Of a stretch of DNA of 64,000 bases, positions 25,332 through 33,935 are shown one piece after another. Under the pieces are notes generated by a model. It saw only the letters and a program-made list of their open reading frames with translations, ran no database searches and was not told where the DNA came from. Source of the stretch: CAYZJR01 sp964503045 (lineage in GTDB: Bacteria; Cyanobacteriota; Vampirovibrionia; Obscuribacterales; Obscuribacteraceae); NCBI GenBank assembly GCA_964503045.1, contig CAZCZI010000021.1, forward strand, positions 1 through 64,000, written 5' to 3'. Made by a program: the position numbers and the translations under genes. Each line of letters opens with the position of its first letter. Position 1 is the stretch's first letter.

Positions 25332-26378
25332 ATGTTCAGTACAGTGATCAGGCGCTCTCTGGCGCTTATTTTTGTCGCAGGTGCGGCAGTTGCAGCTCCA
25401 GCATTGGCGCAGTACGCCAAGGGGCAACAAGTTGATTACAAGGAGGGTGAATACTCGCAATGGCAACCTGGTACGGTCGAATACATGACGCCAAGCGGGA
25501 AGCAGGTAATTGTCAGATCGCGCCCTCGAGAGTTTTATCCTAACGGTGACACGCGCGCGGTTGATTTGGACAAGATTCGTCCTGCAACGGGAGCAACAGG
25601 TGACCAAGCAGCTGCGCAGGCAACTCCCGCAGCGGCGACTCCAATACCTGCTGCGAATGTGCCGGCCGCCCAAACAAGTATGGCGGCTTTACCCCAAGCA
25701 ACTCCAGCCATTCCAGCGGCGCAGTATCAACCGACTGCTGCTAAACCAGCTGCCGCACAGGGACCGAAGGGACGAGCAATGACCGCACAAGAAGTAGTTG
25801 ATTTGTTTGCACAAAAGATTGGCGATCCTAAGCGTTTGTCTTGGCCGGAAAATGACAGGGTATTCGAAGAGGTTGCTTCGGTGATTCGAAATCGCGGAGT
25901 AGACTTCGACTTCAAAACACAGACACCGCAGTTTCTGCAGGATGCCATCAACAAGTATCAAGTCACCAGTCGTGTGACTGGTGCATTGCGCCAAAACTGG
26001 GGACCGCCGGCAGAACTCGGTTACTACTGGGGAGGCTGGGATATGTCCAAAATCGGCGGTGAGACACGCGTGAGACAATTCATCCCAGGATACGATCTGG
26101 TGACGTCGGAGCATGGGGCTCTTTCCGGTGATTTGAAGATCTACTCCAACAATAAATACGATTGGAATGGTATCTCCGGCACCTGGCGTGAAGCAAAGCC
26201 TGATGAACTGGCAATGTCGGACAAGGGCGGTGCTGGTATTGTTTTGCTTGGCGCAAAAGAAGGGGCTCATGGCAAAGATTGGATCGTCTTCAAGCATTCA
26301 ATGACCGCCGGAGACAATATTGAAGTCGCAGATTTGAACTATCGCGGAGTTCGCGAATTCGGCGGACGGCACTTCTAG
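25332..26378 (+). CDS. Secreted protein with Tudor/SH3-like N-terminal module
   Basis: About 348 residues from the ATG at 25332, with GAGG eight bases upstream. A signal peptide (SLALIFVAGAAVAAPALA) is followed by a short beta module (VDYKEGEYSQWQPGTVEYMT then GKQVIVRSR) resembling Tudor or SH3-like barrels. An Ala/Pro/Gln-rich linker (residues about 95-150) leads to a C-terminal domain of about 200 residues that includes WPENDRVFEEVASVIRNRGV. I recognise no enzyme motif. It is probably a periplasmic or surface protein. Confidence 0.65.
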   Translation: MFSTVIRRSLALIFVAGAAVAAPALAQYAKGQQVDYKEGEYSQWQPGTVEYMTPSGKQVIVRSRPREFYPNGDTRAVDLDKIRPATGATGDQAAAQATPAAATPIPAANVPAAQTSMAALPQATPAIPAAQYQPTAAKPAAAQGPKGRAMTAQEVVDLFAQKIGDPKRLSWPENDRVFEEVASVIRNRGVDFDFKTQTPQFLQDAINKYQVTSRVTGALRQNWGPPAELGYYWGGWDMSKIGGETRVRQFIPGYDLVTSEHGALSGDLKIYSNNKYDWNGISGTWREAKPDELAMSDKGGAGIVLLGAKEGAHGKDWIVFKHSMTAGDNIEVADLNYRGVREFGGRHF

Positions 26379-26467
26379 AACTGGTTGTTTCGTCCCCGCT
26401 GTTTTCCGGTGAATCGCCATCGCGTTTCGTCCGCTCGTCACTGTTGCCAGTGATATACTTAGCAAGG

Positions 26468-26537
26468 TGGAGCGCAGGGGGATCGAACCCCTTCCGAGCC
26501 GTTTCGTAGACAGTCGTGCACACCAGTTCTGCGCCCC
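26468..26537 (-). tRNA. tRNA-Arg(ACG)-like gene with compressed D arm
   Basis: On the minus strand GGGGCGC pairs with GCGCTCC (7 bp, one G-U), with discriminator A and only CC of the CCA end encoded. The T arm AGGGG-TTCGATC-CCCCT is perfect. The loop CTACGAA gives anticodon ACG, with a weak anticodon stem ACTGT:ACGGC (4 of 5). The D region is only 16 nt and cannot form a normal 4-bp D stem, and position 8 is A instead of U. It is therefore either a divergent functional tRNA-Arg or a decaying copy. A TCACTG-GCAA-CAGTGA hairpin follows shortly downstream. Confidence 0.5.
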
Positions 26538-26682
26538 ACAACTTTTCATGGTCACAGGATGCACAACGCTGCTCGGATGGAGTGGTCTAAGTCGACCCCC
26601 ATTTAAATAACGTTTGAGCGCGTCAAAAAGTTCAATCGAAAGCGAAGACCCTCGAGATCACGTTTTGCAGAACTAAAGGCGT

Positions 26683-27266
26683 CTAGTCATCATCGCGAAT
26701 CTGCGGGCGGCGTCGTTGCGCTTTCTTCTGTCCGACTGCTCTTTTCACATCCATGCGACGTTNNNNNNNNNNNNNNNNNNNNNNNNNNNNNNNNNNNNNN
26801 NNNNNNNNNNNNNNNNNNNNNNNNNNNNNNNNNNNNNNNNNNNNNNNNNNNNNNNNNNNNNNCGGCGTCGTTGCGCTTTCTTCTGTCCGACTGCTCTTTT
26901 CACATCCATGCGACGTTGTTTGACGGCTTTGCTTGGCTTTGTGGCGCGCCGCACAATGGGCGGTTTGAGCACCATCATCAGCATCTCGCGCAACTTTTCC
27001 AAGCAGTCTTCGACGTTGCGGCCTTGGTCTCGATAGCGCTGGCTTGAAATGACGAGTTGTCCTTCTTGCGTGATGCGATTGGCATATCTCGTGAGGAACC
27101 TTGCTCGTACGTCTTCAGGGATGCTTTCGGTCGTTGCCACCGGCCAGTGGAGAATCGCTTTGGTGTTTACTTTGTTGACGTTCTGCCCGCCGGGTCCTCC
27201 ACTTCTTGCGTATGAGAAGTCGAACTCGGTCATGGGAATCTGAATCTCGTTGTCTATACTAAACAT
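26683..27266 (-). CDS. arfB: ArfB-type peptidyl-tRNA hydrolase / alternative release factor, split by an assembly gap
   Basis: The N terminus shows the class I release-factor catalytic domain with its GGQ motif (ARSGGPGGQNVNKVNTKAIL, about residues 20-39). A basic C-terminal tail follows (KPSKAVKQRRMDVKRAVGQK), which in ArfB/YaeJ enters the mRNA channel of stalled ribosomes. It hydrolyses peptidyl-tRNA on non-stop ribosomes. After collapsing the duplicated 55 bp and the N run, the coding length is 429 bp (142 residues, ending RRRPQIRDDD), the usual size for ArfB. The ATG lies 2 bp after the stop of the upstream kinase with no SD of its own, implying translational coupling. Confidence 0.85.
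26708..26917. other. Scaffold gap flanked by a 55-bp duplicated contig end
   Basis: A run of exactly 100 N (26763-26862) separates two identical 55-bp stretches: 26708-26762 and 26863-26917. The duplicate is best explained as overlapping contig ends that the scaffolder did not merge; 55 is a common assembler k-mer size. Removing one copy plus the N run (155 bases) restores an uninterrupted reading frame in the release-factor gene across it. Confidence 0.9.
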
Positions 27267-27268
27267 GA

Positions 27269-29017
27269 TTATCGCTTTTGTTTCTCGACTTCTTCTGCCA
27301 ACGGAATGGCAATGCGCATAGAGTTAGCTATTTCAGAGGCTGACTTGAATCTGGTTTCTTCCTCTAGTTGGGTGCAGCGAGCTACGAGTTCGTCCATTTG
27401 TTCGCTCACGTTTGCCACTTTCTCTCTTGGATGTGATACCGAAAGTGGTTCGGCATTTTCACCGGTCAGAAGAAAATAAAGTGTAGCACCCAGAGCATAA
27501 ATATCACTTTGTGGCGTAGCCATGCCGCGCAGCTGTTCTGGCGGCACGTAGGATTGCTTGCCGACAATGGTGCCCGTGAACGCTCCTTCTGATTGTTGAG
27601 CGACGTTGAAATCTACGAGTTTGAGGGTTCCATCTTCGGAAAGAATGAGGTTGTCCGGAGCGAAATCTCTATGCACTACGGGTGGTGACTGAGAGTGGAG
27701 ATACTGAAGCATCTCGCACATTTGATGAAGCAGGCTCGAGACTCTTAACTCTGTCATCGGACCTTCACTCAAAACCAAGTCTCTGAGCGTCTTTCCATTG
27801 ATTCTCTCCAGAACCATGTATCCTCTGTGATCTTCAATGAAACAATCCATGAGTTTAACTATGTGCGGATTGTCGAGTTTTTTCAAAATGTCTGCCTCTT
27901 TGACAAACTTTTCCAACACGTTTTTTCTCGAATCTGTGTCTACATACAACGGAAGAACGAATTCTTTCAGCACAATGTCTGCTGAATCTTGTAAGTCTTC
28001 GTGCGCCTTGTCGGCATCCGCGTCATCGTCGGTTGTTGTCTGTGGTTTTGACGTCGCGACGGAGCTTGACCGGGCAAGATAAGCCGTACCCTGTCCGCCA
28101 ACTCCCAGCTTTCCGACAATTTCAAAACGCCCAGATGACAATTGCATTCCAGATCTCAGTGGTTCTGCACGCTCGCGCTTCGATGGCGCTGTCAATGCGC
28201 CTAGCCACAACTCGGTATAGCTCTGATTTTGCGCCGGTGTCAGGCTTTCAAGTACAGTCGCATCTACTGCCTGTGCATTTTCTTGCAGAATTCGTGACAA
28301 TGTTTCTCGATCATTATCGCTTTCAATGTTTCCTAGCCGTAGACAGATGTTGCCTTTACTTGCTGCACTAACGCTTTCGGTGAGGCTGTATATAAACGGC
28401 AACTTGTCGCATTCAAACGCGATCAGGCTGTTGCTTTGTGTTGTCGTTCCGGTTGGGCGTTTGAACGATACCCTGTTGATTGCACTCCATGGAATCAATG
28501 GACCTCGAAATTCGAACGGAAGTGCCCACGATAGTTGAATTCCTTTTGCAGTAAGCAACAGTTTTCCTGGACGACTGAATGTTCGAATGAAAAGAAATGC
28601 AGCAATGCACGGCACTATGGTGCAAGCTAGATCGTTAAAGTAAGCTGTTTGACACATCTGATGGATGCCAAATCCCAACGATCTGCAAAAAGCATCGGTT
28701 GGTGAGTTGGCGCACATGTACTCAATGTGCTGGCCGATGATCTGTCGAAACGGAGACAGCACGGATTCGGCAATCTCTTTTACACCTGGGATAAAACCGA
28801 GTACCCAAAGCGTTCCATATACGCAGACAGTTACGAGTATTCCAGAACTCATTACCGTAATCAGTCCCACAACCGCAAACACAATCCAGAAGAGTTTTCG
28901 TTGTTTCAACCCGAATCTTTCTCTAAACCATCTGAAAATGCGCTTTCGCGACGAATAGGGAAGAGACAGCGAGCGCTGATTGTCGAATTTGCTGTTACTT
29001 AGTATTGGTGATTTCAA
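27269..29017 (-). CDS. Membrane-anchored Ser/Thr protein kinase
   Basis: About 582 residues. Two hydrophobic segments near the N terminus (LFWIVFAVVGLITVMSSGIL and the stretch around YFNDLACTIVPCIAAFLFIR) precede a PH-like or unknown domain. A C-terminal Hanks kinase follows: glycine loop GVGGQGTAYLA, lysine in VLKEFVLP, catalytic HRDFAPDN, and metal site DFN where DFG is usual. PPEQLRG corresponds to the APE region. A low-complexity Asp/Ala insert lies between the glycine loop and the lysine. The TTG at 29017 has AGGGAG six bases upstream; a GTG at 29038 would overlap the upstream gene. It sits in one operon with a second kinase and arfB. Confidence 0.85.
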   Translation of the reverse strand: MKSPILSNSKFDNQRSLSLPYSSRKRIFRWFRERFGLKQRKLFWIVFAVVGLITVMSSGILVTVCVYGTLWVLGFIPGVKEIAESVLSPFRQIIGQHIEYMCANSPTDAFCRSLGFGIHQMCQTAYFNDLACTIVPCIAAFLFIRTFSRPGKLLLTAKGIQLSWALPFEFRGPLIPWSAINRVSFKRPTGTTTQSNSLIAFECDKLPFIYSLTESVSAASKGNICLRLGNIESDNDRETLSRILQENAQAVDATVLESLTPAQNQSYTELWLGALTAPSKRERAEPLRSGMQLSSGRFEIVGKLGVGGQGTAYLARSSSVATSKPQTTTDDDADADKAHEDLQDSADIVLKEFVLPLYVDTDSRKNVLEKFVKEADILKKLDNPHIVKLMDCFIEDHRGYMVLERINGKTLRDLVLSEGPMTELRVSSLLHQMCEMLQYLHSQSPPVVHRDFAPDNLILSEDGTLKLVDFNVAQQSEGAFTGTIVGKQSYVPPEQLRGMATPQSDIYALGATLYFLLTGENAEPLSVSHPREKVANVSEQMDELVARCTQLEEETRFKSASEIANSMRIAIPLAEEVEKQKR

Positions 29018-29027
29018 TTCATGCTCC

Positions 29028-30461
29028 CTATGCGACACCAGTTTTGGTGGGAGACTTCACTAACGGCGCAAGAAGAGCAACCAACTCTTTTGCGGTCGGT
29101 CGGCAGGAGGCATCCAGAGAAGTGCAGCGCGCGATGATCTCGTCGAGCTCTACCGAAATCTCCGGTACCAATTTGCGTGGATGGCAAACTGTAAGTGCCA
29201 GCGGGTTTTGCGCAGTCAAGATAAAGTGAAGTGTGCCGCCAAGAGAGTAGATGTCGCTTGCCGGCGTGGCTTTGCCGCGAAATTGTTCAGGAGAGATGAA
29301 TGCCTGCTTTCCGACAACGGTGCCGGTTGCGGTGCCAATAAATTCATTGGCTGCACCGAAATCGATGAGATGAATGACATCATCCTTTAGAATCAGATTT
29401 TCAGGAGTGATATCGCGATGCACTATAGGTGGTGAACCACTGTGTATGTAGGCGACAATTTCAGCAATTGACTTTGCCCAGCTCAAGGCAGTTTGCTCGG
29501 GTTGATAGCCGTTGTGTGCAACGTACTGGCGAAGATTCTGCCCGTTTATATATTCCAGCAGTAAATAGTTTCGATTGTTCTCGACAAAGTGGTCATAGAC
29601 CTTCGCGATTCGATTGTGGTCTAATGCAGTCAGAAGCTGAGCTTCTCTCTCGAACAACTCTACTGCCTTGCTTTTTAGCTCGTTGTCGGCGTTGAGCGGA
29701 ATCACTGCTTCCTTGAGAATCATGAGTTCTCGCGCATTCTTTTGTGCGAGATAGATTGCGGAGAGCCCTCCAAAGGCGAGCTGCCTGATTACTTCAAGGT
29801 GACCGTTAAGCAGTGTTTGCCCAGGTTCTAGCGGCACAAATACAGTCGCGTGAAAGCGTTGCCCCAGCTCTTGTTCCCAAACTTCGGTGAAGCTTACTCC
29901 GTCAGTTAGTCGATTCTCAGACTTGAGCGACTTTCGCAACTGTTTCACTTCGTCGTCAGTCTTGATTCCTGTTGCGCACACTTCAAACGACAGTAAAAGT
30001 CGCTCCAGCTCGGACTGACTGAAGACCGATGCATCCAGGGTTATGCGTTCACCAGTTGTAAGAAGAAGGGCAATTTTGTTGTCGTTTGGTGATGTCGAAT
30101 TTCCAAGAATCGAAATTTCAGCGAACTCGGACCACCGGCGCTGACGCCGCATCTTCAATGCGTGCATCATGAACAATGGAAAACAAATGCCGTCTTTGGT
30201 AATCGTGATTCTATGATCGCCCGTTATTGCAGTAATTGCGGCCACCGGCAGGTAGATGGCTGCTGCTATGCAGAAGAACGTCACAATTGCCAAAAACGGT
30301 GATTGGAGATTGAAGAAGCCGGTGACACACGCAAGGATCAAGCAACAGAGAATGACAACAAGCGGCACGGCAATAATCGGCATGGCAATCGACCATGCAG
30401 CAAAAGCTGTCCGCACATAAGCGGGCCGATACTGAATGATGCACTCTAGTTCGTTGGACAT
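29028..30461 (-). CDS. Membrane-anchored Ser/Thr protein kinase, paralogue of its neighbour
   Basis: About 477 residues. N-terminal hydrophobic segments (IIAVPLVVILCCLILACVTG and FFCIAAAIYLPVAAITAITG) precede an intermediate domain of about 150 residues and a Hanks kinase. The kinase has LAFGGLSAIYLA, lysine in LMILKEAVIP, a canonical HRDITPEN loop, DFGAA, and SPEQFRG, so it appears fully active. The architecture matches the downstream kinase, suggesting tandem duplication. The ATG at 30461 follows AAGGGTG. The kinase domain is C-terminal and presumably cytoplasmic. Signal and substrates are unknown. Confidence 0.87.
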   Translation of the reverse strand: MSNELECIIQYRPAYVRTAFAAWSIAMPIIAVPLVVILCCLILACVTGFFNLQSPFLAIVTFFCIAAAIYLPVAAITAITGDHRITITKDGICFPLFMMHALKMRRQRRWSEFAEISILGNSTSPNDNKIALLLTTGERITLDASVFSQSELERLLLSFEVCATGIKTDDEVKQLRKSLKSENRLTDGVSFTEVWEQELGQRFHATVFVPLEPGQTLLNGHLEVIRQLAFGGLSAIYLAQKNARELMILKEAVIPLNADNELKSKAVELFEREAQLLTALDHNRIAKVYDHFVENNRNYLLLEYINGQNLRQYVAHNGYQPEQTALSWAKSIAEIVAYIHSGSPPIVHRDITPENLILKDDVIHLIDFGAANEFIGTATGTVVGKQAFISPEQFRGKATPASDIYSLGGTLHFILTAQNPLALTVCHPRKLVPEISVELDEIIARCTSLDASCRPTAKELVALLAPLVKSPTKTGVA

Positions 30462-30512
30462 CACCCTTATTTTAAAGGGTTGAGGAAATTAAGGCACGAC
30501 GACCGCCAAATA

Positions 30513-31943
30513 CTAGGATCTTTCCCATGAGGCGTTTCCGCCTTTTACATCCATGACGCTGATGCCGAGCTCGCCTAATTGCTTGCGAATCAGGTCAGAT
30601 GTGGCAAAGTCTTTGCGGTCGCGAGCCTCTTTGCGCAATTGGAGCACGAAGTCTACGATGCGGCCACCGGTTTGACTGTCGAGTGTGCGTCGATCATCGG
30701 TGAGTGTCAGTCCAAGTACCCCGGCATATGCTTTGAGCATGCTGGAATATTGTTGGCGCACCGTTTCATCCTTTGCCACTGAAACCTTATCTGCGAGCGC
30801 GAACAGAAGCGACATCGCCACTGCAGTGTTGAAGTCGTTGTCCATCGCTTCTCTAAATTCGCGATCGAAACTCTTCGTGGTTTCGTCGAAGTTTACGTCG
30901 AATGCTAGTTTGGCTTCGGCGTGCTCGGCGTTGCCGTTTTCAGCGGTCGGCTCGACCGCTCGCAGAAGCCGTTGCAGTGCAATTTTTGCAGCTTGCAGTG
31001 CTTCTGGTGTGAAGTCGATTGGATTGCGGTAGTGAGTTTGCAAGGCAAATACGCGAATCGTATCGGCTGTAAACGACTCGAGCAGCTGGCGAATTGTCGC
31101 GAAGTTGCCTAGCGATTTTGCCATTTTTTCCGAGCTCACTTGCACGAAAGCGTTGTGCAACCAGTAGCGTGCAAGCGGCTTTCCGTGCAACGCTTCTGAC
31201 TGGGCAATTTCGTTTTCGTGATGCGGAAAGACAAGATCTTCGCCGCCGATGTGAATGTCAATCGTTTCGCCCATCACGCTCTTGATCATGGTCGAGCACT
31301 CTAAATGCCAGCCTGGCCTTCCCCAACCCCAGGGGCTTTCCCAACCTGCTTCACCTTTCGGCGCGCTTTTCCACAACGCAAAGTCGAAAGGATTTTTCTT
31401 CAAGTGCGCAAGTGAGTCTTGAGTTTTCACTTGTTCGCGAGATCCGGAGATCAGTTGTTCCAAATCCTTTTTGCCGAGCTTTCCGTATTCTTTGAACGAA
31501 CCGACGTCAAAATACACGTCGCCTTCGGCTTGGTATGCGTGCCCGGCTTTAATCAGCGCCGCAGTAAAGTCTTGCATTCTGGCAATAAATTCTGTGGCAC
31601 GCGGCTCGATATCGGGAGAGTCGACATTGAGCATGTTCATGTCATGCCAAAACTCGTACGTAAACTGGCGTGCGACTTTGTCTGGACGCGAACCTGCTTC
31701 TTTCGCGCGTTTGATGATTTTGTCGTCTACATCCGTTATATTGCGCACGTAAGTGACATCGTATCCGGAGAATCGCAGATAGCGCTGAAAAACATCCCAT
31801 ACAATTTCCTTGCGAGCGTGACCAAGATGGCTGTAGTCATAAACCGTCGGTCCGCAAGAGTAGATCAGCACTTTGCCCGGAGTGATGGGAACGAAATCCT
31901 CTTTTTTGTTGGTCAGTGTATTGAATACTTGAAGTGGAGACAT
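30513..31943 (-). CDS. cysS: Cysteinyl-tRNA synthetase
   Basis: About 476 residues with all class I landmarks: the zinc-associated CGPTVYDYSHLGHAR containing the HIGH-equivalent HLGH, WHLECSTM, HIGGEDLVFPHHENE, and EKMAKSLGN as the KMSKS loop. It charges tRNA-Cys. The ATG at 31943 (MSPLQVFNTL) is preceded by GAGG nine bases upstream; an upstream in-frame TTG is less likely. Length is typical. gltX lies immediately upstream on the same strand. Confidence 0.95.
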   Translation of the reverse strand: MSPLQVFNTLTNKKEDFVPITPGKVLIYSCGPTVYDYSHLGHARKEIVWDVFQRYLRFSGYDVTYVRNITDVDDKIIKRAKEAGSRPDKVARQFTYEFWHDMNMLNVDSPDIEPRATEFIARMQDFTAALIKAGHAYQAEGDVYFDVGSFKEYGKLGKKDLEQLISGSREQVKTQDSLAHLKKNPFDFALWKSAPKGEAGWESPWGWGRPGWHLECSTMIKSVMGETIDIHIGGEDLVFPHHENEIAQSEALHGKPLARYWLHNAFVQVSSEKMAKSLGNFATIRQLLESFTADTIRVFALQTHYRNPIDFTPEALQAAKIALQRLLRAVEPTAENGNAEHAEAKLAFDVNFDETTKSFDREFREAMDNDFNTAVAMSLLFALADKVSVAKDETVRQQYSSMLKAYAGVLGLTLTDDRRTLDSQTGGRIVDFVLQLRKEARDRKDFATSDLIRKQLGELGISVMDVKGGNASWERS

Positions 31944-32063
31944 TGCTTTGAGCCTCAATTGAACATAAAAGAATTACGGTGAAACTGGTTGTCTCACTGT
32001 TCCTTTTTTATTGCTTCCTTTGTATTGGAACTCTAAATTGCGGAACTAGAGCAACCTGACAAT

Positions 32064-33521
32064 TCAGGACTTGCTACAAAAAAAACAGCTTTCTAGTCTC
32101 TCGCGTACTCGTTTTTCGCCGAGAATTGAAATCATGGCGCCGAGATCTGGGCCCTCAGTCTTTCCTGACAGAGCAGCACGCAGAGGCCAATACAATTCTT
32201 TTCCTTTCACAGCAAGTTCTTTTCCAAACGCATCGACGACTTTCTTGCAGCCGGCGTGGTCTCCCCACGGCATCGACTTCAAGCTCTCCAGGCATTTGTC
32301 CACGACTTTGCGAGCACTTTCTGCCGACAGGACATCGTTGCGCACCTGTTCGGAAATATCGACGGCGCTGAAGAAGAACTTCGCAACTGTTCCGATTTCC
32401 TTCAAAAACTTGATGCGCTCTCGCACGGTTGCAACAATCTGCTCGAGCTCTTCGCGCGAGTACGCGGAGATGTCGAACTCACTCAAAAACGGAATTGCGC
32501 GGTCGGTGATTTCCGATAGCGGCAGGCTCCGAATGTAGTGGCTGTTGTACCAGTTGAGTTTGTCGATGTCGAACACGGCAGGGCTCTTGCTTACCTTGTC
32601 GAGGTCGAATTGAGTGCATGCTTCTGCCAGGGTGAAAATCTCTTTCTCACCAGGCGGTGTCCAGCTCATCTGAGCCAAATAGTTGACGATCGCTTCAGGC
32701 ATGTATCCGTCTTGCCGATACTTGTCGACATGCACCGACTCGCCGTGGAAGCGTTTCGAAAGTTTGCGCTTTTCGATATCGACAATCAAAGGAGCGTGCC
32801 CAAACTCTGGCATTTTGTGACCGTATGCTTCGTAGATCAAAATTTGCTTGGCAGTGTTGTGAATGTGATCTTCGCCACGCAGGACATGACTGATCTTCAT
32901 GTCGATGTCGTCGATTACGACGGCGAAGTTGTACGTCGCCACGCCGCTCGATTTGACGATGACCGGGTCACCGCCCAAATCGGACGTATCGATTGAGATT
33001 TCGCCTTTGATGCGATCGTTCCATGTCACCACATGCGGTTCTTGAACCACAAAGCGAATCGAAGGAAGGCGTCCTTCCTTCTCGAACACTTCGCGCTGTT
33101 CTTTGCTGAGATTGCGACCGCGATTGTCATAGCGTGGAGGCAGCTTCTTTTGAGCCTGCTCGTCACGCAATGCATCCAACTCTTCTTTGGTTGCGTAGCA
33201 GTAATACGCTTTGCCCATTTCGATCAGTTTGAGCGCCATCTCTTTGTAATGATCGAGCTTTTGTGTTTGGCGATAGGGCGCAAAAGGACCACCGATGTCC
33301 GGACCTTCATCCCACTGGATGCCAAGCCACTTCAAACCGTCGATGATGTCTTGGGTGTATTCCTCTTTTGAACGCTCTTCATCGGTATCTTCGAGGCGGA
33401 AGATGAAGGTACCGTTATGACGGCGCGCATACAGGTGGTTGTAAAGTGCGGTGCGAGCCGTTCCCACGTGCAAATGGCCTGTGGGGCTGGGAGCAATTCT
33501 TACTCGAACATTGTCGGTCAT
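32064..33521 (-). CDS. gltX: Glutamyl-tRNA synthetase
   Basis: About 485 residues. It starts MTDNVRVRIAPSPTGHLHVG, with HVGT as the HIGH element. Further landmarks are the GEDHIHNTAKQILIYEA segment, KLSKRFHGES as the KMSKS loop, and the helical anticodon-binding C terminus. Length and motif order match bacterial GluRS; there is no sign that it is a truncated Glu-Q-RS. It may charge only tRNA-Glu or also tRNA-Gln, which cannot be read from this window. The palindromic repeat tract lies directly upstream. Confidence 0.95.
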   Translation of the reverse strand: MTDNVRVRIAPSPTGHLHVGTARTALYNHLYARRHNGTFIFRLEDTDEERSKEEYTQDIIDGLKWLGIQWDEGPDIGGPFAPYRQTQKLDHYKEMALKLIEMGKAYYCYATKEELDALRDEQAQKKLPPRYDNRGRNLSKEQREVFEKEGRLPSIRFVVQEPHVVTWNDRIKGEISIDTSDLGGDPVIVKSSGVATYNFAVVIDDIDMKISHVLRGEDHIHNTAKQILIYEAYGHKMPEFGHAPLIVDIEKRKLSKRFHGESVHVDKYRQDGYMPEAIVNYLAQMSWTPPGEKEIFTLAEACTQFDLDKVSKSPAVFDIDKLNWYNSHYIRSLPLSEITDRAIPFLSEFDISAYSREELEQIVATVRERIKFLKEIGTVAKFFFSAVDISEQVRNDVLSAESARKVVDKCLESLKSMPWGDHAGCKKVVDAFGKELAVKGKELYWPLRAALSGKTEGPDLGAMISILGEKRVRERLESCFFCSKS

Positions 33522-33727
33522 GGTTATTAGGTGTCCACCTGGACGACAGGGAGGCAACGAGCGCCTTCTAAATCGATTTTAACGACCGGCTGGGGCGTTT
33601 CATTACTTGGATAGGACATTTTAACAGAAAGTCGGTTAGACCCCAATTTTAGGGGCTTTGGCCACTTCATCGACCGTTATGCTGGAAATCAAGGGGGGGC
33701 GTATCCCATGTCTCTGGGCCGGGCTGG

Positions 33728-33920
33728 CGCATGATCTCGCGGCGCGAGATCACGAAATGCGTGTCCATTCGCCGCATGATCACGAAATGGGTGGCCATGC
33801 GCCGCGTGATCACGCGCCGCATGGCCACCACATACGATGCGGAGTCACCACATACGATGGCCACGCGTCGCGTGATCACGTGCTGCATGATCACGTGCTG
33901 CGTGATCACGCGGTGCGACG
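33728..33920. repeat. Tract of GTGATCACG-type palindromes, locus 1
   Basis: Seven GATC sites, most in the palindrome CGTGATCACG or close variants, are separated by GC-rich spacers such as GCCGC and GCTGC. The tract shares TGATCTCGCGGC and GTGTCCATTCGC with a second tract at 42.1 kb. It fills the space between the 3' end of rlpA and the start of gltX. Open frames through it on both strands are by-products of repeat units that keep frame. Confidence 0.8.
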
Positions 33921-33935
33921 CACCCTCAATCGAAT

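Noticed and set aside
33728..33920. CRISPR array
   Set aside because: Units are short palindromes with irregular short spacers, and no cas genes are present.
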